The notes beneath the pieces were generated by a model. That model made no database searches. It worked only from the letters and a program-made list of their open reading frames with translations, and was not told where the DNA came from. The translations under genes were made by a program, and so were the position numbers. Below, piece by piece: positions 6,440-14,708 of a stretch of DNA of 28,635 nucleotides; the stretch's first letter is position 1; each line of letters begins with the position of its first letter. This DNA is from Candidatus Zixiibacteriota bacterium (GTDB taxonomy: Bacteria > Zixibacteria > MSB-5A5 > SM23-73-2). Location of the stretch: positions 1-28,635 of the forward strand of contig JAUWYR010000032.1 in the NCBI GenBank assembly GCA_030615745.1, written 5' to 3'.

Positions 6440-9403
6440 ATGAACAAGAAACTTTTATTAGTTCTTTTGATCTCGGCTTTGATGCTTTTCTGTTTTGCCT
6501 GGGTATATGCCCGGCATTCAGACGAGACTAAAGGGACTACCGAATCTCAAGAGGCTTTGAAGGAGCTGGCTAAAAAGATGAAACCTCAGATAGGGGATGC
6601 GCTTCCGGTTCCAGAAATGCTCCGTTCTGGTGTACTGCCTCGGACTGATGCATTGACCCAAGAGGATGCGATAGAAGATTTTTCTGTGAAAGGCAGGACA
6701 CTATTAAGGGAAGCTGACATTGAGGAGCCGGCTGAGCAAGCGATATTGGACCCATTAACCTATTGTAGGGCGTGGAATACCATTCCTCCACATTCTGCTT
6801 ATTTTTACGACCCCTATTCTGTGTGTATGGACACTGTCGAATTTTACACTTTGCAGGATCCAGAGTTTGACCCCGCTATGAGTGGTTGCCCCTATCCGAT
6901 CTATCCCTGGGAGATCACAGACGTTCAACTGAGGGTCTATACCTCAGATACCTGCACCTTCATTCTCAGCGCAGAGCTTTTCCCAATTTATTGGGGATTT
7001 GGATTCACATTTCCATTCTACCCGGCACCCCTTGCACACAGTGACACTTATGCTGTCTTTGCTCCTGGAGGATGGGCATATCTTCAGGTTCCTTTGAAGG
7101 ACACGATATGCGTCTATGATAGGTTCTTCGCTTCGGTGACCTGGCACAATACTAATGACTATATCTTCCCTTTAAATGGTGATACTTTGTGCTTAGATGG
7201 ACCACCTGATTACCTATATGGTGCATCACCAGCTTTTGACGGGTCCGGTAGAGATTACATTAGCTGGGTTGGATATTCCTGGGCAGCTGGGCTTTACAAT
7301 GCCAATGACCTGTATGGTGGAGTTTTTCGGTTAGAGGCTATGGGCTTCACTCGGGACCAGAACGATTGTCCTTATATAGAGGAATACTGGACCTTCAAAG
7401 ATCCTTATCTGGAGCCTGATCCTTATGTGCTGCCAGGAGTTAGATATGCTCCTTCTGGAGTCCCCGATTTCCACCAGTATGATGCTGACTTCCCCAATGG
7501 TGGTTTAGCTTATTGTGGACCAACAGCTCTGGCTAACTGCCTGTGGTGGATGGCTGCTGCAGGAATTATCCCTCCTTTCTGGGATGATACTGATGGGGAT
7601 GGAGACAACTGGGATCCAGATGAGGTGGATTCATTGATTCTGAGGCTTGCAACCTGCATGGGCACACATCCTGATTCTGGAACCTATATCTGGGATATGG
7701 ATACGTGCTTAGCGGGGTTAGCAGAGGAGATTCCACTCTGGATTACCCATGAGGAAGTTAAGGAGCCAGAATTTGATTATCTGGCGTATCAGTCGAGATT
7801 GTGTCAGGATGTGATTCTGCTTTTAGGGTTCTGGTATGAGGACCCACCGGGTTCAGGCGAATGGTATAGGATCGGAGGTCACTATGTGACCATAGCTGGA
7901 GTAGACCATATTCTGTGGCAGATGGCGATAAGCGATCCGGCTCTGAACCCCTTCTGTATAGGTCAAGGATTCTATCGTCCACATATCCCGCCACCTGACT
8001 TTTCTCATGATGATGCAGGTAATGTGTCCCATGATCCGTATCAGGTTCTTCCTGATTCGCCCAGCCCGGGTGGAGTGATCTGGCTACCTGAATATACTTA
8101 TGAGATCTTTCCGCTATTGTTGCAAGGGCTTTTCACGGGTGTGAATGTGCCAACGGAGTTTGAGCCGTTCCAGACTACTTACGTACCAGAGAACCCGGAG
8201 CTGATTCGCACTGAGGTCGAATATGCCAAGATTATCTGCCCAGGTGATAAGCGTGTGTGGAAGGAAACCGAGTCCTCAAGGGTCCTTCCGATGAGATTCA
8301 ACAACGAGGGTGGTTTCGATTGGTTCGATTGGGATGGTCGCGATGGTGCTTGGCATTATGTGGGCTATTCAGGCACGCTCATCTTAGGAATCACTCCTGC
8401 TGATTTGCAACAGGACTACGGTGGTGAGGCTGGCGCAGGATTTGAGCCTTACCAGAAATGGGACCAGTGGACAGATTCTCTCGAAGACTGGACCTTTGGG
8501 TGGCATCACACCAAATATTACTGTCAGAAGGGCTTGCCTCTGGACATTGACCAGTATGTGATTGGTGCTTTTGACCCTGAGGATGGTGCGTGTGAGGATG
8601 CTATTACCGTCAAGTATGTGATTCACAATCGTGGACCAGAGCCACTTTATAATATCGAGAAGGCGATCTATTTTGATATGGATGTTGGAGACTACAATAT
8701 GAACAGGGTTGACGGTATGGAGCAATACTGCACCATCTGGAGTTATGAGGTCGGATATGAGGAGATGTTGTTCGGTTTGACTCAGAAGCCTATTTATGAA
8801 GACAGGTATTGCTGTGGTGGCTTTGGTGTAAGCCAGCCTTACTGGATCTATACTGGTGGACCAGGAGGAGGAGATGGAGGTTGGAATCATGATACTCTTA
8901 AGATGATAATGGAGCTTAATCCTTGGGAGATGGATCCGACCGGAGACCAGCCTACAGATGTTGGTCATATGCTCATTGACGAGCCATTCAACTTAGATTC
9001 GTGTGAGACCTATTGCAACGAGTATCTGTTCTGGGCTTTTAATGAGAACTTCCCTCCGCCGAATGCACCGACCTTGAAGAAGTTCCTCTTCCAGTTGCTG
9101 AAGCAAGAGGGCTTCTACAGAGGAGATGTGACCCCCCCTGGTGCTCTCAACTATGGTGATGTGATTTATCTGGCTAACTTTCTTGGTAAAAGTGGACCAG
9201 CACCTATGCCATTCACGGATCAGGGCGATGTGACCCTCCCTCCTGCTATCAACTATGGAGATGTGATTTATCTGGCTAACTATCTTGGTAAAGGTGGACC
9301 AGCACCGACCGACTATTCGCGTCTGCAGAAAGAGATAGACCAATGCTACTGGGTGAGACCAAGCCTGTTTGTGGATGATAGATTTAAAGACTTAGGTCAG
9401 TAA
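6440..9403 (+). CDS. Exported C39-like cysteine peptidase-fold protein with two dockerin-like repeats
   Basis: A 987-residue secreted protein. Residues 1-24 form a signal peptide (MNKKLLLVLLISALMLFCFA core, cleavage near VYA). A Tyr/Trp/Asp/Pro-rich, beta-type region (about 60-320) follows. Residues 352-510 look like a papain-fold C39-type peptidase domain: YCGPTALANCLWW with candidate nucleophile Cys359, GGHYVTIAGVD with His481 and ISDPALNP with Asp499, the right order and spacing for a Cys-His-Asp triad. A further region of unknown fold carries CARDB-like strands (ITVKYVIHNRGPEPLYN). Two dockerin-like repeats lie at 895-922 and 929-956, each GDVT...NYGDVIYLAN..LGK.GPAP. Codon use is richer in G and C, and Lys is rarer, than in neighbouring genes. 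It has its own promoter, long leader and terminator, so it is a single-gene unit. The substrate is unknown. Confidence 0.7.
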   Translation: MNKKLLLVLLISALMLFCFAWVYARHSDETKGTTESQEALKELAKKMKPQIGDALPVPEMLRSGVLPRTDALTQEDAIEDFSVKGRTLLREADIEEPAEQAILDPLTYCRAWNTIPPHSAYFYDPYSVCMDTVEFYTLQDPEFDPAMSGCPYPIYPWEITDVQLRVYTSDTCTFILSAELFPIYWGFGFTFPFYPAPLAHSDTYAVFAPGGWAYLQVPLKDTICVYDRFFASVTWHNTNDYIFPLNGDTLCLDGPPDYLYGASPAFDGSGRDYISWVGYSWAAGLYNANDLYGGVFRLEAMGFTRDQNDCPYIEEYWTFKDPYLEPDPYVLPGVRYAPSGVPDFHQYDADFPNGGLAYCGPTALANCLWWMAAAGIIPPFWDDTDGDGDNWDPDEVDSLILRLATCMGTHPDSGTYIWDMDTCLAGLAEEIPLWITHEEVKEPEFDYLAYQSRLCQDVILLLGFWYEDPPGSGEWYRIGGHYVTIAGVDHILWQMAISDPALNPFCIGQGFYRPHIPPPDFSHDDAGNVSHDPYQVLPDSPSPGGVIWLPEYTYEIFPLLLQGLFTGVNVPTEFEPFQTTYVPENPELIRTEVEYAKIICPGDKRVWKETESSRVLPMRFNNEGGFDWFDWDGRDGAWHYVGYSGTLILGITPADLQQDYGGEAGAGFEPYQKWDQWTDSLEDWTFGWHHTKYYCQKGLPLDIDQYVIGAFDPEDGACEDAITVKYVIHNRGPEPLYNIEKAIYFDMDVGDYNMNRVDGMEQYCTIWSYEVGYEEMLFGLTQKPIYEDRYCCGGFGVSQPYWIYTGGPGGGDGGWNHDTLKMIMELNPWEMDPTGDQPTDVGHMLIDEPFNLDSCETYCNEYLFWAFNENFPPPNAPTLKKFLFQLLKQEGFYRGDVTPPGALNYGDVIYLANFLGKSGPAPMPFTDQGDVTLPPAINYGDVIYLANYLGKGGPAPTDYSRLQKEIDQCYWVRPSLFVDDRFKDLGQ
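9122..9306 (+). repeat. Tandem duplication of the dockerin-like coding unit
   Basis: The 83 nt at 9122-9204 and at 9224-9306 differ at only eight positions by my count, with a period of 102 nt. The two protein repeats they encode keep Asp1, Asn9 and Asp12 of the dockerin calcium loop but have Thr and Pro at positions 3 and 5. Confidence 0.85.
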
Positions 9404-9429
9404 TCTGAAACCTCTTACGGATAAAGAAA

Positions 9430-9463
9430 CCCTTCCCGCATTTTGCGGGAGGGGTTTTTTTTT
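9430..9463 (+). terminator. Intrinsic terminator
   Basis: An 11-bp stem (CCCTTCCCGCA / TGCGGGAGGGG, one G-T pair) with a tiny TT loop is followed by nine T residues at 9455-9463. It ends the 987-residue gene 27 nt after its stop codon. Confidence 0.93.
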
Positions 9464-9471
9464 AATATTAT

Positions 9472-9650
9472 TCCCAACAGATGGAACGGATTGAACGGAG
9501 AATTCCCAACAGATTAAACTGATTAAACGGATTTAACAGCAGATTGAGCAGATTAAACGGATGATTCCCAACGGATTAAACAGATTGGTCAACGGATTAA
9601 ACGGATTGAACGGATGATTCCCAACGGATTAAACAGATAAAACAGATAAG
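9472..9650. repeat. Phased 9-nt array (AACGGATTA type)
   Basis: Degenerate 9-nt units of the type NAACGGATT / NAACAGATT, broken at intervals by the phrase ATTCCC, fill the gap between the terminator and the rqcH end. The same units and the same ATTCCC breaks recur at 21565-21672 after queA, so these two loci share one repeat family. Confidence 0.8.
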
Positions 9651-9689
9651 AGGTTTTCGGTAACACACGTTGTTTCCAATGTGTGTCAT

Positions 9690-9710
9690 CACAGGTTGGG
9701 ACAACCTGTG
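9690..9710. repeat. Palindromic hairpin CACAGGTTG/CAACCTGTG
   Basis: A perfect 9-bp stem with a GGA loop immediately beyond the rqcH stop codon. The same CACAGGTTG arm is found at 13507-13515 and, inverted with a CTAC foot, at 13677-13689. A second imperfect hairpin (ACACACGTTG / CAATGTGTGT) lies next to it at 9664-9687. Confidence 0.7.
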
Positions 9711-11516
9711 TTACTTTCTGTCCTCACCCCCTGGCCCCCTCTGCACAAGTGGGGAGGGGGAAAGAGGAAGGGAGGGGGAAACTATTATGGTCTTCTCTTT
9801 TTGAACAAAGACCAAACCGGGCTTTGCCCCTTTTGGCTTTTTCACATATTTTATGAGTGTGAAAATCACAGGGGCTTTGCTTGATTTTTTTGCCCGGCTG
9901 AAATAGGCGGCTATTTTGGCTGTCTCGGTTATGGAGCTTTTTGAGGGGCTTTTGTCTTTATTTTGTTTTTTCAAGATAACATGGGAGCCGGAAACATCCT
10001 GGGCGTGAAACCAGAGGTCGTATGATTTTGCTAAATGAAAGGTTAGATAGTCGTTTTCTTTGTTGTTTTTTCCGACTAAAACTTTCAAACCATCTGAGGT
10101 TAAAAACTCACGCGGGGAGTAAGGTGTTTTTTTCTTTTTTTTCTTCTTTATCTTTTCTTTTTTTCTTATTAAACCTGACTTCAAAAAAACATTTTTTATA
10201 TCTTCAAGTTCAGATAGTTTTTCTTTTTTGTTTAAATCAAAAAGGAGCTTTTCCAAAATCAAGACCTCTTTCCGGGTTTTTTCTTTTCTTTTCTTGATTA
10301 TTTTAAGCCCTCCCTTTAATTTTTTGTATTTCTTAAAATAGGCTTGCGCATTTCTTAAAGGGGATAAAATAGGGTTTAATTTTATTTCTACTTCTCTTTG
10401 ACCTTCTTCAAATATGTCTTTTAAAATAATTTTTTCTTTCCCCTTTTTTATCTGGTTTTTATAGAAAAGTAATAGGCCGCCGAATTTTTTGTATAGTTCG
10501 TAATTTTCAGCTTCTTTTAAATCTTTTTTTAAGTTCTTCTCTCTCTTTTTAAGTTTCGAGATATTTTTTTGAATAATTGTGGATAGATATTTTTTCTGTT
10601 CTTTTAATTTTTCTTTTTCGATTTTAAGGAAAAAGAATTTCTTTATCGCTAAGTTGAGCTTACTGAATCTGATCTTCTTTTGGTCTGGAACAAATGGTAG
10701 GTCAAAAAGGGATAAAGATATTGGGTTTTTATTTTTATCTAAGATTATTTGAGGTGAGATTTTGTAGTTTGAGATTTCTTTAATTTTTTTGAAAAAGTTT
10801 TCCCATAAAAATCTTTTCAGCTCAGAGGTCAAATCTTTTATTTTACTCTCAAATTTTATGGATGAGTCAAAAGAGATGGTTTTTGCTAAATTCAGGTCTA
10901 TTCCGTTGAAATTGTTTATAAGAAAAAAGAGTATGTCATTTTCTTTTTCTTTTTTTAAAAGTTTAAAAAACCCCTCTTTTTCAAGCTCAAAAGGATTTTT
11001 TTTCTTGTGAGGTGGAGGGGGTTTGTATTTCAATCCAACTTCTATCTGGCGATATCTGCTTTTTTGTGGGTCTATTTTTTTTAAACAATTCAGGATTACA
11101 TTATCCTTAAATCTTTTGAGGATTAAATTGCTGTTTCTCCCTGTTAGCTCTAGGACCAGCTCGATTTCTTCTGTTCTCTTGATACAGAAAATCTTTACTA
11201 TTCTGTCAAAATTCATCTGTTCTATTTTTTGGATTAAGCTAAATTCTGCTTGTTTGAAAAGATTGGTTGGAGCAAAGTCTTTTCTTAAGGATGCGTATGC
11301 ATCAGGAGATTGGATTTCTTTTTCATCCAATATCTCAATTCTAAAAAAATCAGGATGCGAACAGAAAAGAAAAGCGTTTCTCTCTTTTTTATCCTGAGTT
11401 AAAAATAAAACATCTTTTTTGTCCTCGGATAAAAGTATTCTTGTAATTTTTTTACCCAGAAGATTTTGTCTTAATTCTTGTATAAGACAAAAGATGTAAA
11501 TGGAGCTAATGACCAT
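9711..11516 (-). CDS. rqcH: Ribosome quality-control protein RqcH (NFACT family)
   Basis: A 601-residue NFACT protein. In bacteria RqcH binds obstructed 50S subunits carrying peptidyl-tRNA and recruits tRNA-Ala to add C-terminal alanine tails that mark the stalled chain for destruction. The NFACT-N domain starts at residue 1 and has the Asp104-Arg105 pair (NFDRIVKIF) known to be needed for tailing, plus TGRNSNLILK. A long Lys/Glu coiled coil spans roughly 300-430. The NFACT-R domain (about 455-580) has VGKNNKENDYLTF, DLWFHAQDVSGSHVIL and KPKGAKPGLVFVQ. The last 22 residues (9711-9779) are encoded by an intergenic GC-rich repeat and are not expected in homologues, so the original stop was probably lost. 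The gene is very AT-rich and lies opposite to both neighbours. Confidence 0.93.
   Translation of the reverse strand: MVISSIYIFCLIQELRQNLLGKKITRILLSEDKKDVLFLTQDKKERNAFLFCSHPDFFRIEILDEKEIQSPDAYASLRKDFAPTNLFKQAEFSLIQKIEQMNFDRIVKIFCIKRTEEIELVLELTGRNSNLILKRFKDNVILNCLKKIDPQKSRYRQIEVGLKYKPPPPHKKKNPFELEKEGFFKLLKKEKENDILFFLINNFNGIDLNLAKTISFDSSIKFESKIKDLTSELKRFLWENFFKKIKEISNYKISPQIILDKNKNPISLSLFDLPFVPDQKKIRFSKLNLAIKKFFFLKIEKEKLKEQKKYLSTIIQKNISKLKKREKNLKKDLKEAENYELYKKFGGLLLFYKNQIKKGKEKIILKDIFEEGQREVEIKLNPILSPLRNAQAYFKKYKKLKGGLKIIKKRKEKTRKEVLILEKLLFDLNKKEKLSELEDIKNVFLKSGLIRKKEKIKKKKKKKTPYSPREFLTSDGLKVLVGKNNKENDYLTFHLAKSYDLWFHAQDVSGSHVILKKQNKDKSPSKSSITETAKIAAYFSRAKKSSKAPVIFTLIKYVKKPKGAKPGLVFVQKEKTIIVSPSLPLSPSPLVQRGPGGEDRK
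9720..9782. repeat. GC-rich CCCCCTGGCCCCCTC-type repeat overlapping the rqcH 3' end
   Basis: A strongly strand-asymmetric segment that folds as CCCCCTCT / GGGGAGGGGG around 9735-9763. It is far more GC-rich than its surroundings and looks like a dispersed intergenic repeat of a kind seen in many bacterial genomes. It now forms the last codons of rqcH. Confidence 0.6.
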
Positions 11517-11537
11517 TTTGAACTCTTTTTTAATTTT

Positions 11538-11565
11538 AATCTATTTCTTTTTAAAGGGGTGTCAA
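11538..11565 (-). promoter_or_regulatory. Probable rqcH promoter
   Basis: On the minus strand TTGACA (11560-11565), a 16-nt spacer and TAGATT (11538-11543) lie 22 nt upstream of the ATG. Only a weak AGAG ribosome site is visible. Confidence 0.55.
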
Positions 11566-11593
11566 GGGTAATTGTTACTATAGCTTTTTAAAA

Positions 11594-11648
11594 TGTAGGC
11601 ACAGATTTATCTGTGCAAATAAAATACACGAATAAATTCGTGCCTACA
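11594..11648. repeat. Pair of inverted GTAG-foot REP hairpins (BIME-like)
   Basis: Two hairpins face each other: GTAG plus GCACAGA/TCTGTGC (11595-11616), and CACGAAT/ATTCGTG plus CTAC (11627-11647). Outer ends TGTAGGCAC and GTGCCTACA are perfectly inverted. This is the classic arrangement of a bacterial interspersed mosaic element built from two REPs, each with GTAG at its 5' foot. Confidence 0.75.
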
Positions 11649-11712
11649 AGTTTACAGTGATTTGGGTTGTAATCTAACTGAATCATAATTCTTCTATTCA
11701 CTCCTGTGGCAT

Positions 11713-11735
11713 CGGAGCCGTAAAGGCTCCGCTAC
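11713..11735. repeat. GTAG-foot REP hairpin
   Basis: CGGAGCC / GGCTCCG stem with a GTAAA loop (11713-11731), followed by CTAC (11732-11735). On the minus strand this is GTAG followed by the hairpin. Nothing else is seen in the 11517-11923 gap apart from the two promoters and the REP pair. Confidence 0.65.
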
Positions 11736-11871
11736 GCGTAACAAAGGGTTTATCCCAATGCCGGAGCAGGTAACGAAATGTCACTTCAAAAATAGTTCGT
11801 TTATGATTTTATTTTTACTTTTATTTCAAGAAAATGGATTTTTAGCATGCCGACAATAGTATATAAAGAAA

Positions 11872-11899
11872 TTGACTTTTTTTATAAAAGTTTTATCTT
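11872..11899 (+). promoter_or_regulatory. Probable prfB promoter
   Basis: TTGACT (11872-11877), a 16-nt spacer and TATCTT (11894-11899), 24 nt before the prfB ATG and its AAAGGAGAG ribosome site. Confidence 0.6.
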
Positions 11900-11923
11900 A
11901 AGGTCTGAAACAAAGGAGAGCAT

Positions 11924-13001
11924 ATGGAAGAGGAGTTGAAACAAAGGCTAAAAAATTTAAGGGATTATCTTTGACCTCTCTGCAAAAGAAAAAGAGGTTA
12001 TAAACTTAGAGAAAAAGACAACTGAGCCGGATTTCTGGAAAGACCAAAAGAAAGCTTATTCTATACTGAAAAGAATTGATTCATTAAAGAATTTGATTCA
12101 GAGATGGGAGAAGCTGAAAGAGGAGCTGGATGATGGTTTAATCCTATATGATTTAGCTTCTGAAGATTCGGATCCAAAGAGCTTAAAAGAGGCTGAAAGA
12201 AACCTTTTTGAGATAAAAGAAAGAATCGAAAAATTTGAGCTTTTGACCATTCTTTCAGATGAAGATGACCCAAAGGATGCTTTATTGACCATTCATCCAG
12301 GAGCAGGTGGGACTGAGTCTTGCGATTGGGCGGAGATGCTTTTGCGAATGTATCTGAGGTGGGTTGAGAAAAAGGGTTTTAAGCATAACATCATAGATTA
12401 TCAACCAGGGGATGAAGCTGGTATAAAAAATGCCACAGTTGAAGTTTTAGGAGGATATGCCTATGGATTTTTGAAGGCTGAATCAGGGGTTCACCGTCTG
12501 GTAAGAATATCACCTTTTGATGCAAATAAACGTCGCCATACCTCTTTTGCCTCTGTTTTTGTCTATCCTGAGGTGGAGGATATCATAATTGTGGAGTTAA
12601 AAGATGATGATTTAAAGATAGATACCTTCAGAGCATCTGGTGCCGGAGGACAGCACGTTAATAAGACTTCCTCTGCTGTGAGGATAACTCACATTCCAAC
12701 CGGGATGGTTGTGCAATGCCAGTCAGAGCGCTCCCAGTTCAGAAACAAGGAGAATGCGATGAAGGTATTGAAATCGAGGCTTTATCAATATTACAAAGAG
12801 AAAGAAGAGGAAAAGCAGGCCAAGATCGAATCGACTAAAAAGAAGATCGAGTGGGGTTCCCAGATAAGGTCATACGTTTTCCACCCTTATAATATGGTTA
12901 AAGACCACCGCACCGGAGTTGAGACCTCTGATATTCAAAAGGTTATGGATGGGGAGTTGGATGAGTTTATACATTCATATTTGAGTAAGAAGGAGAAATA
13001 A
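11924..13001 (+). CDS. prfB: Peptide chain release factor 2 with programmed +1 frameshift
   Basis: RF2 reads UGA and UAA stop codons and triggers peptide release. Translation starts at ATG 11924 (AAAGGAGAG upstream), reads 16 codons and meets an in-frame TGA at 11972-11974 in the canonical slippery context TAT CTT TGA C, with AGGG a few bases upstream as the stimulatory Shine-Dalgarno. Skipping one base continues with GAC at 11973, and the frame is then open to 13001, giving about 358 residues, the normal RF2 size. The low-RF2 autoregulation known from other bacteria therefore applies. In full-protein numbering the SPF stop-recognition tripeptide is at 196-198 and the catalytic GGQ at 241-243 (SGAGGQHVNKTSSAVR). 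EPDFW in the N-terminal helix bundle also fits. Confidence 0.97.
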
Positions 13002-13041
13002 TATTTGATTTAGTAATTGTCCAATAAAATAAACATAATAC

Positions 13042-13140
13042 GTAGGGGAGACCCTCGTGGTCTCCCGCTGGTAGTTGGGAGGGGACCCCCCCCGCCAGAG
13101 GCGGGGGGATTTCGCCAAGCTCAACAAGCCCCTCCCCTAC
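13042..13140. repeat. 99-bp palindromic element with GTAG/CTAC ends
   Basis: It starts GTAG GGGAGACC-loop-GGTCTCCC (13042-13066) and ends CCCCTCCCCTAC, so both ends read GTAGGGGAG inwards. A GC-rich inner hairpin (CCCCCGCC / GGCGGGGG, about 13086-13108) lies between. It is far more GC-rich than the flanks, has no open frame, and fits a composite REP/MITE-like element between prfB and the next gene. Confidence 0.75.
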
Positions 13141-13203
13141 AGAAAAATTTGCATTATTTAATTGGAATGGTATTAGATTGTGCATAGAATAAAAACTTAA
13201 GTT

Positions 13204-13488
13204 ATGTTCTGCTGGAAATGTAAAAATGAAATTGAATTGGATAGAAAGCCAAATCGGGGTGATGTCTGTCCTAAGTGCGGAGCTTATCTGCGCTGTTGTT
13301 ATAATTGTAGTTTCTATGATTCTGGAGCTCATAATAGGTGCAGGGAGCCTCAGGCTGAGTGGGTGGGGGATAAAGAGAAAGCTAATTTCTGCGATTATTT
13401 TCAGATTGGAAAGACTCCTTTTTCTAAGGATAAGAAAAAATCTAAGGGAGATGTGAAGAAGAAGTGGGGTGATTTGTTTAAGGATTGA
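13204..13488 (+). CDS. Small cysteine-rich zinc-ribbon protein, function unknown
   Basis: A 94-residue cytosolic protein with seven to eight cysteines arranged as CWKC (3-6), CPKC (22-25), CCYNC (31-35), Cys46 and Cys63. The first four form a typical zinc ribbon. The segment CSFYDSGAHNRCREPQAEWV and the NFCDYF motif recur in conserved hypothetical proteins of several Gram-negative groups. The C-terminus (after residue 70) is a lysine-rich tail. No ribosome site is evident before the ATG, and no other in-frame start precedes the first Cys pair. It stands alone between two repeat clusters, so context gives no functional clue. Confidence 0.75.
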   Translation: MFCWKCKNEIELDRKPNRGDVCPKCGAYLRCCYNCSFYDSGAHNRCREPQAEWVGDKEKANFCDYFQIGKTPFSKDKKKSKGDVKKKWGDLFKD

Positions 13489-13504
13489 GAAGATTATCAC
13501 ATAG

Positions 13505-13689
13505 AGCACAGGTTGCCCGACAAGATAGTGTAGATAATTTGTCAAGTAGTCCTCCGGACATACTTGACCTATCCTGTCATTCCGGGCAAAGCGAGGAATC
13601 TCGGTAAGAGATTGCTTCGCCCATGTGGGCTCGCAATGACAGTGTAAAGAAATGTTAGAGACACCACACTAGGAGACAACCTGTGCTAC
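13505..13689. repeat. Nested composite palindrome, copy A, upstream of pta
   Basis: Three palindromes nest here. Outer arms are AGCACAGGTTG (13505-13515) and CAACCTGTGCT plus AC (13677-13689, giving a CTAC foot). Inside is a REP of the RAYT-linked type, GTCAAGT...ACTTGAC with a CTAT foot (13541-13572). It is followed by a CTGTCATT...AATGACAG palindrome (13574-13642) rich in GCGAAGCG-type motifs, a pattern common to many bacterial phyla. The core 13532-13668 recurs on the other side of pta. Confidence 0.85.
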
Positions 13690-13717
13690 CGAAGAAAAGG
13701 AGCAAAAGGAGTCGGGG

Positions 13718-14707
13718 ATGGATATTATTTCTGAGTTAAGAAAGAAGGCTAAGGAGAAAAGAAAAAGGGTGGTTCTGCCTGAGGGGGAGGAGGAGAGGAT
13801 AATTAAAGCGGCGAAGATTATATCGGAGCAGGGAATCGCTTTTGTTACTTTGTTAGGTGAGGAGAAAAAGATTGAGAAACTTGCTTCTGAAAATGGATTG
13901 GTTTTAAATAAGGTTAAAGTGATAAATCCTGAAAAGTCTTTTGAATTCGATGAATACACACAAGAATATTTCAAACTCAGAGAGAAAAAGGGTATAACTT
14001 TTGATAGGGCAAAAAAGATGATGAGAAATCCTTTATATTATGGTGCGATGATGGTGAGAAAAGGTGAGGTGGATGGGTCAGTTGCTGGGTCTGTGAACAC
14101 CACTGCTGATGTCCTGAGGGCTGGTATCCAGATAATCGGCTTGGCCTCTGGAATAAAATCTGTTTCAAGCTCTTTTCTTTTGGTTTTTCCTGAGTTTATG
14201 GGAGTGAAAGATAAGGTCTTCGTTTTTGCAGACTGCGCTGTTATACCTGACCCTGATCCTGAAGATTTAGCAAGCATCGCTGTCTCATCAGCTAAAACAA
14301 TGAAAATTTTGGTAGGAGAAGAGCCTAAAGTTGCCATGCTCTCTTTTTCCACCAAAGGCTCTGCTAAACACGAGATGGTGGATAAAGTTGTTGAAGCCAC
14401 ACAGATAGCTAAAAAAATAGCACCTGGCATTAAAATAGATGGGGAGCTTCAATTGGATTCCGCTATAATTCCTGATGTTGCCAAAAAGAAGTCCCCTGAA
14501 TCGACTGTGGCAGGTCTTGCCAATGTTTTGGTATTCCCTGATCTGAACTCTGGAAATATAGGTTACAAGCTTGCCCAGAGGTTGGCCGGAGCTTTTGCTA
14601 TCGGTCCTATTATTCAGGGTCTGGCTAAACCAGCAAATGACCTTTCAAGAGGATGTAGTGTTGACGATATAGTAAATGTGGTTGCTGTTGCAATGCTTTT
14701 GACTTAA
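13718..14707 (+). CDS. pta: Phosphate acetyltransferase
   Basis: A 329-residue short-form Pta, the enzyme that interconverts acetyl-CoA and acetyl phosphate; with acetate kinase it makes ATP from acetyl-CoA or activates acetate. Family signatures include [16 protein letters not shown] near the N-terminus, [20 protein letters not shown] (ligand-binding loop), [38 protein letters not shown] and the C-terminal [18 protein letters not shown]. The ATG has AAAGGAG at good distance. It lacks the N-terminal regulatory domain of the long enterobacterial form. No ackA follows, so acetate kinase must lie elsewhere or be replaced. The gene is a single unit bracketed by two near-identical composite repeats. 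Confidence 0.95.
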   Translation: MDIISELRKKAKEKRKRVVLPEGEEERIIKAAKIISEQGIAFVTLLGEEKKIEKLASENGLVLNKVKVINPEKSFEFDEYTQEYFKLREKKGITFDRAKKMMRNPLYYGAMMVRKGEVDGSVAGSVNTTADVLRAGIQIIGLASGIKSVSSSFLLVFPEFMGVKDKVFVFADCAVIPDPDPEDLASIAVSSAKTMKILVGEEPKVAMLSFSTKGSAKHEMVDKVVEATQIAKKIAPGIKIDGELQLDSAIIPDVAKKKSPESTVAGLANVLVFPDLNSGNIGYKLAQRLAGAFAIGPIIQGLAKPANDLSRGCSVDDIVNVVAVAMLLT

Positions 14708-14708
14708 G

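Noticed and set aside
8384-8968. 194-codon open frame on the minus strand
   Set aside because: It lies wholly inside the exported 987-residue gene, which has a signal peptide, promoter, ribosome site and terminator. The antisense frame has no ribosome site and no family resemblance.
9472-9650. CRISPR array
   Set aside because: The units are 9 nt and continuous, with no spacers of constant length and no cas genes nearby. The same holds for the other phased arrays.
12967-13545. 192-codon open frame on the minus strand across prfB end and the zinc-ribbon gene
   Set aside because: It runs through a palindromic repeat and is antisense to a cysteine-patterned gene; no start signal and low-complexity translation.
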